From positions 4,340,001-4,404,000 of the forward strand of contig NZ_CP033219.1 in NCBI RefSeq assembly GCF_004006175.1: a stretch of DNA of 64,000 nucleotides. Direction: 5' to 3'. Made by a program: the position numbers and the translations under genes. A model generated the notes under the pieces. The model ran no database searches. It was not told the origin of the DNA and was given only the letters and a program-made list of their open reading frames with translations. Below, piece after piece: positions 32,893 to 41,468 of this stretch. Within the stretch, counting starts at the first letter, position 1; every line of letters begins with the position of its first letter. The DNA is from Parasedimentitalea marina (GTDB lineage: Bacteria; Pseudomonadota; Alphaproteobacteria; Rhodobacterales; Rhodobacteraceae).

Positions 32893-33972
32893 ATGAGACA
32901 AGTAGAAGTGGCCGTCATTGGTGCCGGTTGGTGCGGTGGTATCCGTGCAGTGACGTTGTCCCGGTCAGCATTGGTCGACAAGCTACACATCTGCGAGATC
33001 CGTCCCGAGCGTCTGGAAGAAATTGCAGCCGAGACCAACCCGGCGACCGCAACCACTGACTATATGGACATCATCAACAACCCAGCGATTGAGGTGGTCT
33101 ACATCTCAACCACACCCGAGCAGACCCATTACCCCATCGCGCGCGCCTGCATGAAGGCTGGAAAGCACGTATTGCTGGAAAAGCCACTGGCTTTGGAACT
33201 GGCCGAAGCGGATGAGCTGATTGCGCTGTCGCATGAGAAGAATGTCAAATTCACCGTCGGCTATTCGCAGCGGTTCAACCCCAAAATCGCCTTTGCCAAG
33301 AAATCGATTGCCGATGGCACTCTCGGCAAGGTGGTCAATGTCATGGTCAGCCGCCACCTGTCGCGCAACCTAGGCAAAAAGATTGCCAATCGGGTGAAAC
33401 TTTCGCCGGCAGCAATGGAATCCACTCATGATCTGGATTTTGTATTTTGGCTGCTTGAGCCGGCCAAACCGGTTCGGGTGTATTCGCAAGGCGCATATGG
33501 CTACATGAAGGATCTGAACGGATCTTATGACTGCATGTGGTCAACCGTGACCATGGATGACGGAACGCTTGTCGTGATTGGCGGCGGATGGAACCTGCCA
33601 CCAAGCTACCCAAATTACTGTGGAACTTGGATTGAAATCACCGGTACGGACGGGGCTTTGATATTGGACGACACCAGCCGCGATAATTGGCTGAACACTG
33701 TTGCGGATGGCACTCAATATCCAATGTCCACTATGCCCGGCGAGCAGGTCGATCATGTTTTTGCGGGCCAGATGGGCCCAGAAACCATCCACTTCCTAGA
33801 GGCGGTGCTGCTGGACAAGGATGTAATGGTCTCGCCCGAGCACGCGCGGATCGTCATGGAAACTTATTCGGCCGCAGATGTATCTGCTGAGATTGACGAA
33901 CCAGTCAAACTTCCGCTGTCAAACCAGGCGTTGGCCCAATTGGCGGATATGAAGGCTCAAAACGCGGGCTAA
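32893..33972 (+). CDS. Gfo/Idh/MocA-family oxidoreductase
   Basis: A 359-residue NAD(P)-dependent dehydrogenase, likely for a sugar or polyol. It carries the Rossmann start VIGAGWCGGIRAV, the LLEKPLALELAEADELI segment with E-K-P, and the substrate-domain motif STHDLDFVFWLL with the catalytic His of the family. A GAAGGAAG precedes the ATG. It begins an operon with a hydroxyisobutyrate-dehydrogenase-like gene and a UTRA-type GntR regulator, apparently under GTCCGGAC control. Confidence 0.9.
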   Translation: MRQVEVAVIGAGWCGGIRAVTLSRSALVDKLHICEIRPERLEEIAAETNPATATTDYMDIINNPAIEVVYISTTPEQTHYPIARACMKAGKHVLLEKPLALELAEADELIALSHEKNVKFTVGYSQRFNPKIAFAKKSIADGTLGKVVNVMVSRHLSRNLGKKIANRVKLSPAAMESTHDLDFVFWLLEPAKPVRVYSQGAYGYMKDLNGSYDCMWSTVTMDDGTLVVIGGGWNLPPSYPNYCGTWIEITGTDGALILDDTSRDNWLNTVADGTQYPMSTMPGEQVDHVFAGQMGPETIHFLEAVLLDKDVMVSPEHARIVMETYSAADVSAEIDEPVKLPLSNQALAQLADMKAQNAG

Positions 33973-34008
33973 GCCTAGACTAAAAGGCGCAATTTGAGGG
34001 AGGCCACC

Positions 34009-34869
34009 GTGCGGGACAGCGTAGGAATTTTTGGTTTAGGCCTGATTGGCATGACGCTTGCCCGGCGCTTGATTTCTGCCGGATACACGGTCACCGGAAC
34101 CGACCCTCGAACAGAACAGCTGGACAGGTTGAATGCCCTTGGTGGTACCGGAGGCTCCCCAGATGAGGTGTGGCAGGCGGACGTCATTTTTTCTGCGGTA
34201 TTCGACACCGGTCAACTGGAGGACCTGATTGCAAATGCGCCGGTTGGGGCTAGGCGCGCAATTGCATCCTTCAGTACCTGCGATCCCGGTCAAATGGCCG
34301 GGATCGCGGTCAAAGCAATGGCCAAAGGCTGGCATTTGCTAGAAACACCAATTTCTGGCACCAGCCGACAGTTAAGCGCTGGCGAGGCGGTCTTTTTCGT
34401 CGCCGGTGACAAAGATCAGGCCTCTCGATTAGACGTCATTCTGAAAGCACTGGGCAAGGCGCACTACTATGTTGGCGCCCTTGGCAATGGCAATCGGACC
34501 AAGCTAGCCATCAACCTGGTCCTGGGCTTGAATCGCGCCGCTTTGGCTGAAGGCATTGTTTTTGCGCAAAGCATGGGTCTGGACGCGGCTTCATTTCTTG
34601 AACTCGCACAAAAATCAGCAGCACAGTCGCAGGTGATGGCAGGAAAGGGGCCGCTGATGGTGGCGCAAGACTTCGAGGCTCAGGGTAGAATTAGCCAGTC
34701 TGCCAAGGATTTTCGCCTGATACAGGACACTGCACAGGCAACAGGTCAGCATTTGCCCTTTGTCGAGACCTATGGTGCGATGATGGATGACTGCCTGAAT
34801 AACGCTGAGGGGGATTTGGACAATTCGGCGATCATTTTAGCCATTGCCCGGTCACGTTCCGACAGCTAA
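34009..34869 (+). CDS. 3-Hydroxyisobutyrate dehydrogenase-like NAD(P) oxidoreductase
   Basis: A 286-residue beta-hydroxyacid dehydrogenase. The N-terminal FGLGLIGMTLARRL is the dinucleotide-binding loop, ETPISGTSRQLSAGEAVFFVAGD the substrate-loop region (TPISGTSRQ core) and GNGNRTKLAINLVLG contains the catalytic Lys. Members reduce tartronate semialdehyde, methylmalonate semialdehyde or similar acids. The GTG at 34009 is chosen because GGGAGG lies five bases upstream; a TTG at 33994 is less likely. It follows the Gfo/Idh gene by 36 bp. Confidence 0.88.
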   Translation: MRDSVGIFGLGLIGMTLARRLISAGYTVTGTDPRTEQLDRLNALGGTGGSPDEVWQADVIFSAVFDTGQLEDLIANAPVGARRAIASFSTCDPGQMAGIAVKAMAKGWHLLETPISGTSRQLSAGEAVFFVAGDKDQASRLDVILKALGKAHYYVGALGNGNRTKLAINLVLGLNRAALAEGIVFAQSMGLDAASFLELAQKSAAQSQVMAGKGPLMVAQDFEAQGRISQSAKDFRLIQDTAQATGQHLPFVETYGAMMDDCLNNAEGDLDNSAIILAIARSRSDS

Positions 34870-34965
34870 TTTGCAGCTCTTGTGCCGGATGCAGCTGCGG
34901 TCTGTGGGGATGTCCGGAGAGAGACTAGACATTGACGTTGGCCTTTTGCAGACCCGGAACATTGT

Positions 34966-35709
34966 ATGACCAAGCCTCAGAAACCCGTAAAAAGCACTCG
35001 GTATCAGGAAGTCGCTGATGCGCTGCGCGTGGAAATCGCCTCGGCGACGTACAAAATTGGTCAATGTCTTCCCACCGAACACGAGCTTTGCCAAAGGTTT
35101 TCGGCCAGCCGGTTTACTGTGCGCAAGGCGATCGACGTGTTGCGTGATCTAGGGCTGCTTGAGTCTCGGTCTGGATATGGAACTTTTGTTGTCTCGTTGC
35201 GGCCACAGGAAAAGGTCGTACAGACATTGTCTTCGTTTGAAGAGTTGCTGCAATATCCGGCAGAGACCTATCGCAAGCAAATAGAGGCGAAGACCATTAC
35301 TGCCTCGCCCGAACTGGCATTGCTGTTGCAGGCGTCAGCCGGTCAGGAGTGGGTTTGGCTGCAGGCCATGCGGCTGGCCGTGCATTCCGAGGCGGCGATC
35401 TCTTGGCTGGAAGCCTATATTGCGCCTGAATTAGCTGATGTCGTTGAGCTTCCCAACCCGTCTGGGGCTTCACTGCTAAGGCAAATCCAGGACACCCATG
35501 ACGTGCACGCAGCCAACGCGCAGGTCGAGGTCTTTGTCACAACTATCGACGACAAACTGGCACTGCCGCTTAAAGTTCAGCAAGGTGTCCCAGCCCTTGG
35601 GATTGTCCGACGGTACCGCAACGAGAATGGACAAGTTTATTTGGTGACTCACTCCATTCATCCAGAAAACCGGTTCCGTTTGAACTTTGAATTAGAGCGT
35701 CAAAATTAG
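34966..35709 (+). CDS. GntR/HutC-type regulator (UTRA domain)
   Basis: A 247-residue regulator with a winged helix (residues about 8-75: LPTEHELCQRFSASRFTVRKAIDVL, SRSGYGTFV) and a C-terminal UTRA ligand domain (about 95-240). It closes the Gfo/Idh and HIBADH-like operon. GTCCGGAC-type palindromes are found in the operon promoter, just upstream of this gene (GTCCGGAG at 34912) and just downstream (35750), making it the likely binder. Its start has only a weak ribosome site. Confidence 0.9.
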   Translation: MTKPQKPVKSTRYQEVADALRVEIASATYKIGQCLPTEHELCQRFSASRFTVRKAIDVLRDLGLLESRSGYGTFVVSLRPQEKVVQTLSSFEELLQYPAETYRKQIEAKTITASPELALLLQASAGQEWVWLQAMRLAVHSEAAISWLEAYIAPELADVVELPNPSGASLLRQIQDTHDVHAANAQVEVFVTTIDDKLALPLKVQQGVPALGIVRRYRNENGQVYLVTHSIHPENRFRLNFELERQN

Positions 35710-35720
35710 CGGGAGGGGTA

Positions 35721-35741
35721 AGGGCCAGCGGAGTTGGCCCT
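35721..35741 (+). terminator. Stem-loop after the UTRA regulator
   Basis: AGGGCCA pairs with TGGCCCT around a seven-base loop, 12 bp after the stop codon and between convergent genes. Short and without a T-run, so only a probable terminator. Confidence 0.45.
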
Positions 35742-35749
35742 CAAGATTT

Positions 35750-35757
35750 GTCCGGAC
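35750..35757. promoter_or_regulatory. GTCCGGAC palindrome, downstream copy
   Basis: Same palindrome as in the 32.8 kb promoter, located between the regulator stop and the end of the convergent PACE gene; a near copy (GTCCGGCT) follows ten bases later. Its position at a 3' end makes a direct operator role less clear. Confidence 0.35.
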
Positions 35758-35759
35758 TG

Positions 35760-36188
35760 TCAGGGCGTGTCCGGCTCGGGAGATCGTATAAACCGTTTTC
35801 GGCTGTGGTCGTAGACCCAGTTGAATGCGACGCTGAACGTAAAGAAAAAGACGACAGCTCCGATGTCCCAGATCAGCACCTGCATGAAGCTTTCATTCAG
35901 CGCCCACATGAGCAGAGGGAAGGTCGCCACCACGATTCCCATTTCGAACCCAAAACCATGCAGGAGGCGGGTGGCGAACGTACGCAAGATCCGTTTTTCA
36001 CCAAAAAGGACATCAAATCCCCAGTTGTAGAAAAAGTTCCAAAGCATCGCGATCACTGTCATAGCCAAGCCAAGAGCAGCCATCTTGCCGCCGTCTTGCT
36101 TTGTCACGAACATGGAAATCGGAATGAAGGTAATTAGCGCGATAGCCTCAAACAATATCATATGTAGAATGCGTTCTTTGAAACTCAT
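35760..36188 (-). CDS. PACE-family multidrug efflux transporter
   Basis: A 142-residue membrane protein with four membrane helices arranged as two tandem bacterial transmembrane pair (BTP) domains, the hallmark of the proteobacterial antimicrobial compound efflux family (AceI-like, chlorhexidine or short diamines). Each half has the family signature: SFKERILHMILFEA with the essential Glu near residue 15 in helix 1, and NFFYNWGFDVLF, then LLHGFGFEMG and NWVYDH in the second half. The ATG at 36188 has GGAGCG upstream. It stands alone among catabolic genes. Confidence 0.88.
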   Translation of the reverse strand: MSFKERILHMILFEAIALITFIPISMFVTKQDGGKMAALGLAMTVIAMLWNFFYNWGFDVLFGEKRILRTFATRLLHGFGFEMGIVVATFPLLMWALNESFMQVLIWDIGAVVFFFTFSVAFNWVYDHSRKRFIRSPEPDTP

Positions 36189-36245
36189 ATTGCGCTCCGT
36201 TTTCAAACCTATTTTCGAGAATTCAGTCAGTTTCTTGGGCTTTGC

Positions 36246-36270
36246 TGGGCCGATATGACATATCGGCCCA
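36246..36270 (-). terminator. Stem-loop between the SDR and PACE genes
   Basis: TGGGCCGATA and TATCGGCCCA form a perfect 10-bp stem around a five-base loop. It lies 180 bp beyond the SDR stop. The surrounding 262-bp gap (36189-36450) shows no other supported gene. Confidence 0.5.
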
Positions 36271-36450
36271 AGTCATATCCGACAAGTGAGACTTAATCGT
36301 TCTACATCAATGGTTTCTTCAGTGCATTTTAGGGCAGCATCATCCGCCTTGGTGAGCGCGATGTAGGTACCATGCGGCGACAATACAGCCCTGACTGGAA
36401 AATAAGTTGCAGATTGGCACCCGGAAAAGCGTGTATTGTCTGGATGCGTT

Positions 36451-37197
36451 TTAGGTTGCCCAGCCGCCATCGATGATGTGTGTCTGACCAGTGGTAAAGC
36501 CGCTTGCATCGGAGGCCAGATACAGCGCCAGTGCCGCGATTTCCTCGGCATCCCCCACGCGCCCCATAGGCTGGCGGGCGATGAATTCCTTCATGGCGTG
36601 ATCATAGTCACCGGTATCGCGCAATCGGTCGTGCAGGCTGGGACTGTCAACGGTGCCGGGGCAAATGGCATTGCAGCGAATGCCCTGGGTTACAAAATCT
36701 GCAGCAATTGATTTTGTCAGGCCAATCACCGCTGCCTTGGACGCGCAATAGGCAAACCGGTTCGGTACGCCTTTAATTGACGAAGCCACGGACGACATGT
36801 TCACAATAGACCCGCCCCCTTTGGCCAACATGCCAGGAATCACAGCCTTGCATAGGCGGTACTGGGCTTTGACATTCAGGTTGAATGCGAAATCCCAGTC
36901 GTCTTCCGGACAGTCCAGAATATTGCCTGCGTGCACGACGCCGGCACAGTTGAACAGCACGTCCAAGGGGCCAAGATCGGACAAAACCGACTCCACGTTT
37001 TCAGCGCTGGTGGCATCCATTTTCAGTGCGGCTACGCCTTCGACTTGATCCAGTTCAGTCAAGGTTATGTCATTGATGTCGGTCGCAAAGACCTTTGCCC
37101 CGGCTCGGGCAAAAGCCAGCGCACTGGCCCGGCCAATGCCTTGACCAGCTGCCGTTATCAATGCGGTTTTTCCTGTTAGATCTAAATTATAAGCCAT
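36451..37197 (-). CDS. SDR-family oxidoreductase
   Basis: A 248-residue classical short-chain dehydrogenase. NAD(P) binding motif TAAGQGIGRA, structural NCAGVV, and the catalytic Ser (MSSVASS), Tyr and Lys (YCASK) are complete; the closing LYLASDASGFTTGQTHIIDGG is typical. It resembles the DHRS6-like/2-keto-3-deoxy-L-fuconate dehydrogenase group. It follows an aminotransferase gene by 8 bp, with which it is cotranscribed. Confidence 0.9.
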   Translation of the reverse strand: MAYNLDLTGKTALITAAGQGIGRASALAFARAGAKVFATDINDITLTELDQVEGVAALKMDATSAENVESVLSDLGPLDVLFNCAGVVHAGNILDCPEDDWDFAFNLNVKAQYRLCKAVIPGMLAKGGGSIVNMSSVASSIKGVPNRFAYCASKAAVIGLTKSIAADFVTQGIRCNAICPGTVDSPSLHDRLRDTGDYDHAMKEFIARQPMGRVGDAEEIAALALYLASDASGFTTGQTHIIDGGWAT

Positions 37198-37205
37198 GTT
37201 TCATC

Positions 37206-38375
37206 CTATCCCAAATATGTACCGAGTCTTTCAAACGCATCATGCAACACGGGTTCGGGTTGGGCGTAGCATAGACGCAGGTAGCCCTCGCCCTGTGTGC
37301 CAAAGGCAATGCCGGGGGCCAGTCCCACTTTCGTCTTGTCGATGATCTCCAGTGCTGCTGCGAAGCTGTCGTTAAGGCCGTCCACTTTGAAAAAGCAGTA
37401 AAACGCGCCATCCGGCTGAATAAACTGAACACGGTCAAATTGTGACAACCGGTCCGCCGCAATGGCATACCCCGTTGCAATTTTGGTTTGCAAATCGGTG
37501 ATTTCGCTTTCACCTTGCGTGACGGCAATTCGACCAGCGTCTTGAATAAAGCCGGCGGTGCAAGAGGTATTGAATTCAGTTAGCTGGCCTAACTTGGCCG
37601 CGAGCGACTTTGGGGCAGTCAGCCACCCCAGGCGCCAACCGGTCATCGACCAGCATTTCGAAAACGAGTTTACCGAGATCAACAGATCGTCAGGATCTGC
37701 AATCGACAGGAATGATGGTGCGTGTTTCGCATGACGATACAGCCGTGTGTAGACGTCATCTGCGACAATCCAAATTCCGTGTTTGCGGCAATGATCTAGA
37801 ACGATCCGCTGTTCTGCCGCTGTCATGGTCCAACCTGTCGGATTGTTCGGAGAATTGATCAGAACAGCCTTGGTGTCTGGGGTGAGCGCATCCAGAAAAT
37901 CGTCAAGATCAAGGGACCAGCGCCCAGCTTTTGGTGCGAGTGTTACTGAATGCAATGCTGCGCCCATAGCCGTGAATGCTCCTGCCAGGTTTGGCCAGCC
38001 CGGCTCTAGGACTACCACGCGATCCCGGGGCGAAATCAGAATTTCGGCCGTCAGCATCAGCCCCTGCATTCCAGATGGTGTGACCGTTATGTTTTCGCGG
38101 TTCAGCGCCGATGTGAATAAGCCATTCGAATAGCTGGCCAGCGCATCGCGAAGATCGGGTGCCCCATTGTTGGGTTGGTATTTATGATTGCCCGCCCTTA
38201 ACGATGCAACGGCGGCATCCACGATCAGCGGGCTTGTCGCCCATGCCCCTTCGCCAAACCAAAGGGGTAGCACATCGGTTTGTCCCATCCCGATTTCCGC
38301 GACTTCACGGATCTTCGAGGCTGCCAAGGCCTGTGCGCGATCTGAAAGATAAGAATGAGGGGCCAATTTGGTCAT
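37206..38375 (-). CDS. Pyridoxal-phosphate aminotransferase, class I/II
   Basis: A 389-residue fold-type I aminotransferase of the aspartate-aminotransferase-like group. The NSPNNPTGW motif, DDVYTRLYR (PLP-ring Asp/Tyr) and the Schiff-base lysine in SVNSFSKCWSMTGWRLG are intact. It is divergent from an Lrp/AsnC regulator with a perfect dyad between them, so an amino acid probably controls it. It is followed by an SDR, suggesting transamination then reduction of the keto acid, or the reverse. Confidence 0.9.
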   Translation of the reverse strand: MTKLAPHSYLSDRAQALAASKIREVAEIGMGQTDVLPLWFGEGAWATSPLIVDAAVASLRAGNHKYQPNNGAPDLRDALASYSNGLFTSALNRENITVTPSGMQGLMLTAEILISPRDRVVVLEPGWPNLAGAFTAMGAALHSVTLAPKAGRWSLDLDDFLDALTPDTKAVLINSPNNPTGWTMTAAEQRIVLDHCRKHGIWIVADDVYTRLYRHAKHAPSFLSIADPDDLLISVNSFSKCWSMTGWRLGWLTAPKSLAAKLGQLTEFNTSCTAGFIQDAGRIAVTQGESEITDLQTKIATGYAIAADRLSQFDRVQFIQPDGAFYCFFKVDGLNDSFAAALEIIDKTKVGLAPGIAFGTQGEGYLRLCYAQPEPVLHDAFERLGTYLG

Positions 38376-38447
38376 GGCAAAACTATCTGTCGTTTAGCAG
38401 CAGGAGTCGCCTTGCAAATCGTGTGAAGGAGTAGGCAATATGACTAT

Positions 38448-38470
38448 AAGATAGGAAATTTACCTATCTT
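38448..38470. promoter_or_regulatory. Dyad AAGATAGG-N7-CCTATCTT
   Basis: Perfect 8-bp arms around an A/T-rich seven-base centre, ending 18 bp before the Lrp-family start codon and 73 bp from the aminotransferase start. Geometry fits an Lrp/AsnC site. Confidence 0.6.
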
Positions 38471-38488
38471 CTGTCCTGATGAGGTCAA

Positions 38489-38914
38489 ATGTCAAAGCTG
38501 ATCGATGAGAAAATCCTGGCAGAATTGCGTCAAAATTCCCGTATTCCTGTTACCACACTTGCGAACCGGGTGGGGCGATCGCGTACGGCGGTGCAGGCCA
38601 GGATTAATCGCTTGCAACAGGACGGCCGTATTCAGCGATACACTATCGATGAGCCGGGGCGCACAAAAGACAGTGATGTTGGCGCGATGGTTCTGATCTC
38701 GGTCACGGTGCGTAGTAAAAGTCAGGACTTGCTGTCTCACCTTCGGGGGCTACCCCAAGTTATCGGATGTTTTGGAATCGCAGGCGATTTTGATTTTGCC
38801 CTGCTGTTGTCCAGGATGGAAAACGCCGAGCTTCAAAAGTTGCTAGAGCAGATATATTTGCTGGACGGTGTGCGCAAAACTGAAACAACTTTGGCTCTCT
38901 ACCGGGAGTTCTAA
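38489..38914 (+). CDS. Lrp/AsnC-family transcriptional regulator
   Basis: A 141-residue Lrp-type regulator: N-terminal helix-turn-helix (residues about 5-60: DEKILAELRQNSRIPVTTLA, GRSRTAVQARINRLQ) and C-terminal RAM ligand domain (about 68-141, containing GCFGIAGDFDFALLL). A single residue variation of the usual VTGxYDYLL motif is seen, normal for the family. Divergent from the aminotransferase/SDR operon; it likely senses the amino acid they process. Confidence 0.92.
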   Translation: MSKLIDEKILAELRQNSRIPVTTLANRVGRSRTAVQARINRLQQDGRIQRYTIDEPGRTKDSDVGAMVLISVTVRSKSQDLLSHLRGLPQVIGCFGIAGDFDFALLLSRMENAELQKLLEQIYLLDGVRKTETTLALYREF

Positions 38915-38934
38915 TCCCTTGCCGTCAAGCGACT

Positions 38935-39285
38935 TCATTTAGTCGTGTCAGTGACCGGTAGATTTTCAGCCCAACTATTCGACCAGGCGCCGAAAGGCTG
39001 GAGTAAGTCAAATAGTTCTGAGCCTGTTGTGGTTAGCTGATAGCCTGTGTCGCCACGTTCAACCAACCCACTTGATGTCAGTTCTTTCAGGCGCTTGTTC
39101 AAAACGGTTGGTGAGACCTTCTCGCAGCGTTGCTGAATTTCGCGGAACGTCAGGGTGCTGTTTGAGAGTTGCCAAATAACACCAAGCGCCCAGCTTCGCC
39201 CGAGTAAATCAAAAAGAGCCATGATTGGCTTGCCTGATTTTGACCCGCGAACGGGATTGCCAGGCATTGGAAATTTCGACGGCAT
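38935..39285 (-). CDS. HxlR-family winged-helix regulator
   Basis: A 116-residue regulator with the HxlR pattern: LLGRSWALGVIWQLSNSTLTFREIQ, CEKVSPTVLNKRLKELTSSGLVER (recognition helix SPTVLNKRLKEL) and a wing. The family responds to electrophiles, oxidants or small metabolites; there is no obvious redox Cys motif beyond one Cys in QRCEKVS. The ATG at 39285 is chosen because GGAG lies seven bases ahead; the ATG at 39297 lacks a ribosome site. It is divergent from an EamA transporter with two tandem dyads between them. Confidence 0.85.
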   Translation of the reverse strand: MPSKFPMPGNPVRGSKSGKPIMALFDLLGRSWALGVIWQLSNSTLTFREIQQRCEKVSPTVLNKRLKELTSSGLVERGDTGYQLTTTGSELFDLLQPFGAWSNSWAENLPVTDTTK

Positions 39286-39297
39286 AGCAGACTCCAT

Positions 39298-39343
39298 TTG
39301 CTACTATATGTGTAGCACTCTATTGCTACAACTTATGTAGCAA
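39298..39343. promoter_or_regulatory. Tandem dyads TTGCTAC-N7-GTAGCAA
   Basis: Two copies 25 bp apart (39298-39318 and 39323-39343), the second perfect and the first with one end-base change. They fill the whole gap between the HxlR regulator and the EamA gene, as expected for its operators. Confidence 0.75.
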
Positions 39344-39360
39344 ATTTCTGGGGTCGTACC

Positions 39361-40251
39361 ATGCTTATTCTTCCAATTCTTGCCGCCGTAAGTGCGTCTT
39401 TCGGCTGGGCAACTGGAATTGTCTTGGCGCAGAGGCCAGCGAAGGCACTCGGTGCGTTTGAGTTTACCCGCATTCAGCTTATTGCCTGTTCGGCAATTGT
39501 GGCAGTCATCTGTAGCGCGCTGGGATACTGGCCATCGGTAAAGTGGAGCTACTGGCCATCTTTTGCGGCAAGTATCTGTGTCGGAATCGTCTTGGGCAAT
39601 CTTGCGATGATTGAGTGCCTGCGCCAGGGCGGGCCTATGCGTACTGAACTATTGCTGTCCTTGAAGGCTCCGTTGGTGGCTGTGATGGCGTACCTCTGGC
39701 TGCAGGAGGTACCTTCCGGCACAGACATATTTGGCGCTGGGGTAACGCTTCTTGGTGTTTGTCTTGCCGTATTCTTTGGCGGAAACGAGGGCTCCGATAG
39801 CGATGTGACGACGGGAAGAATGGCGATTATTTTACTGCTTGGCGTCACAGCCACTGGGTTTCAGGGTTTTGGATTTCTTATCATGAAGCCCGCGATGCTT
39901 GCAGGGACAGAGCCATTGGCAGCCTCGGCAATTCGCCTGTTGGGGGCCGCCCTTTTGATTTCAGTTATTGCACTCTGGCCCGCCAAAACTTTTCGGGGCC
40001 ATAGTGAATTGTCGCCGTCGCTACTTGGATGGGTGATCTTGCCGGGATTCATCGGCTATGGAGTGTCATCCTCGCTGCTGCTCTATGCCTTTGCGAACTT
40101 TGATGCGGGGATAGCCGCAGCGCTGGGCTCACTGTCACCTGTACTTGTGTTGCCGATACTTTGGCAAAAGGAGGGTCTTGTTCCACGTTTTCAGGCAGTG
40201 TGTGGGGCAATATTGGCCGTCATTGGCACCGCTATCATCGTGATTTTCTGA
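39361..40251 (+). CDS. EamA/DMT-family transporter
   Basis: A 296-residue drug/metabolite transporter with ten membrane helices in two EamA repeats; the repeat-end signatures AYLWLQEVPSG (first half) and LPILWQKEGLVPRF (second half) are visible. Such proteins export amino acids, drugs or metabolites. Controlled by the divergent HxlR regulator through the dyads that end 17 bp before its ATG. Substrate unknown. Confidence 0.9.
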   Translation: MLILPILAAVSASFGWATGIVLAQRPAKALGAFEFTRIQLIACSAIVAVICSALGYWPSVKWSYWPSFAASICVGIVLGNLAMIECLRQGGPMRTELLLSLKAPLVAVMAYLWLQEVPSGTDIFGAGVTLLGVCLAVFFGGNEGSDSDVTTGRMAIILLLGVTATGFQGFGFLIMKPAMLAGTEPLAASAIRLLGAALLISVIALWPAKTFRGHSELSPSLLGWVILPGFIGYGVSSSLLLYAFANFDAGIAAALGSLSPVLVLPILWQKEGLVPRFQAVCGAILAVIGTAIIVIF

Positions 40252-40322
40252 GCCGCTCTGGGGGCTGCATTTGATATGACTTGAGTTGACAGTTTTGGCT
40301 GGGGGCAAATCTACGGCTACCG

Positions 40323-41267
40323 TCAATTGACGTCTTTGACTGGGGCTGCGGAATTGGTCTGATACTCCCAGGGGCGATTATTCTTAAACCGCTCTTTCAG
40401 GAAGTCGACAAAGGCCCTTAGGTTTGGTGCCATGCTTCGATGCGGTAGAAACACCACGCTGAAATCTACCGACGGACCACGGCAGTCAGGAAGAAGGGGC
40501 ACAAGACGTCCCGACTGGACGTGGTCATGCGTCATCCAGGCAGGAAGAAGAGCGACCCCCAAACCGTCCAATGTCATGGATAAAAGCGCCTCGTGGTCCC
40601 GTACTGAAAGGCGCGGTGTCACGCGGACATCAATCTGGTCCTTTCCACGTCTGACGGCCAGGTCAATTGGGCCGTAGGTGATCGCGCTGGACAAGAAAGC
40701 ATGTTCCGGCAATTGGTTTGGGTGCTCTAAGTCGGGCATCGCAGATGCATATTCCGGGCTGGCGTAAAAGTACTGGGTAGAGGAGCCAAGCGGGATCGCA
40801 CAGAGCGAGACATCATCGATTGCTCCCTTTCGCACGGCAATATCGCACCGCTCTTCGCTCAGGTCCACTTTGCGATTGGTGATGGTAAGATTAAGTCGAA
40901 TATCCGGGTGTAATTTTAAGAATTCCGGCAGAAGTGGCAGGATGAAAGTCCGCCCTAAGGTGGCAGGAACACTGACATTTAAAAGACCACTCGGTGTGGA
41001 GTGCATCACCTTGATAGCATAGTCGGCATCGCGCGCCTCGCTTACCAGGCGGGCGCAATGTTCATAGTATACTCGACCACTCTCGGTCAGTCCCAACTTG
41101 CGTGTGGTGCGATGCATGAGTTTAACGTCGAGTCTTGTCTCAAGCGAGGCAACGCGACGGCTGACATTGGACTTGGACATTTTTAATACGTCAGCTGCTT
41201 GGGAAAAGCTGTTCTTCTCAACCACGGCCGCAAAGGTCGCCATATCTGTTAGCAGTTCCGCATCCAT
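40323..41267 (-). CDS. LysR-family transcriptional regulator
   Basis: A 314-residue LysR regulator of the CrgA/AphB-like group: winged helix (residues about 5-64, EKNSFSQAADVLKMSKSNVSRRV core) and an effector domain from about 92. It is divergent from the second TTT operon, across a 201-bp gap that contains the A/T-rich stretch around 41310-41345, and so is its likely activator or repressor. Confidence 0.92.
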   Translation of the reverse strand: MDAELLTDMATFAAVVEKNSFSQAADVLKMSKSNVSRRVASLETRLDVKLMHRTTRKLGLTESGRVYYEHCARLVSEARDADYAIKVMHSTPSGLLNVSVPATLGRTFILPLLPEFLKLHPDIRLNLTITNRKVDLSEERCDIAVRKGAIDDVSLCAIPLGSSTQYFYASPEYASAMPDLEHPNQLPEHAFLSSAITYGPIDLAVRRGKDQIDVRVTPRLSVRDHEALLSMTLDGLGVALLPAWMTHDHVQSGRLVPLLPDCRGPSVDFSVVFLPHRSMAPNLRAFVDFLKERFKNNRPWEYQTNSAAPVKDVN

Positions 41268-41468
41268 TTATTATCCCACTCATGCAACAATGTGTTCTGA
41301 CTGACGTTATTGTCAGATATATGAAATACTCTTATACATGTAAAGGCACCTGTAGAAGGGCCGGATGCAGCAGGAGTGTCGGGCAGTGCAGGTTGAAAAT
41401 CGGGCCTGAAGCAAAGCGTTCAAGCAGTACATGTCCGAAAGAATTCACATATTCTGGGAGGAATAAGA

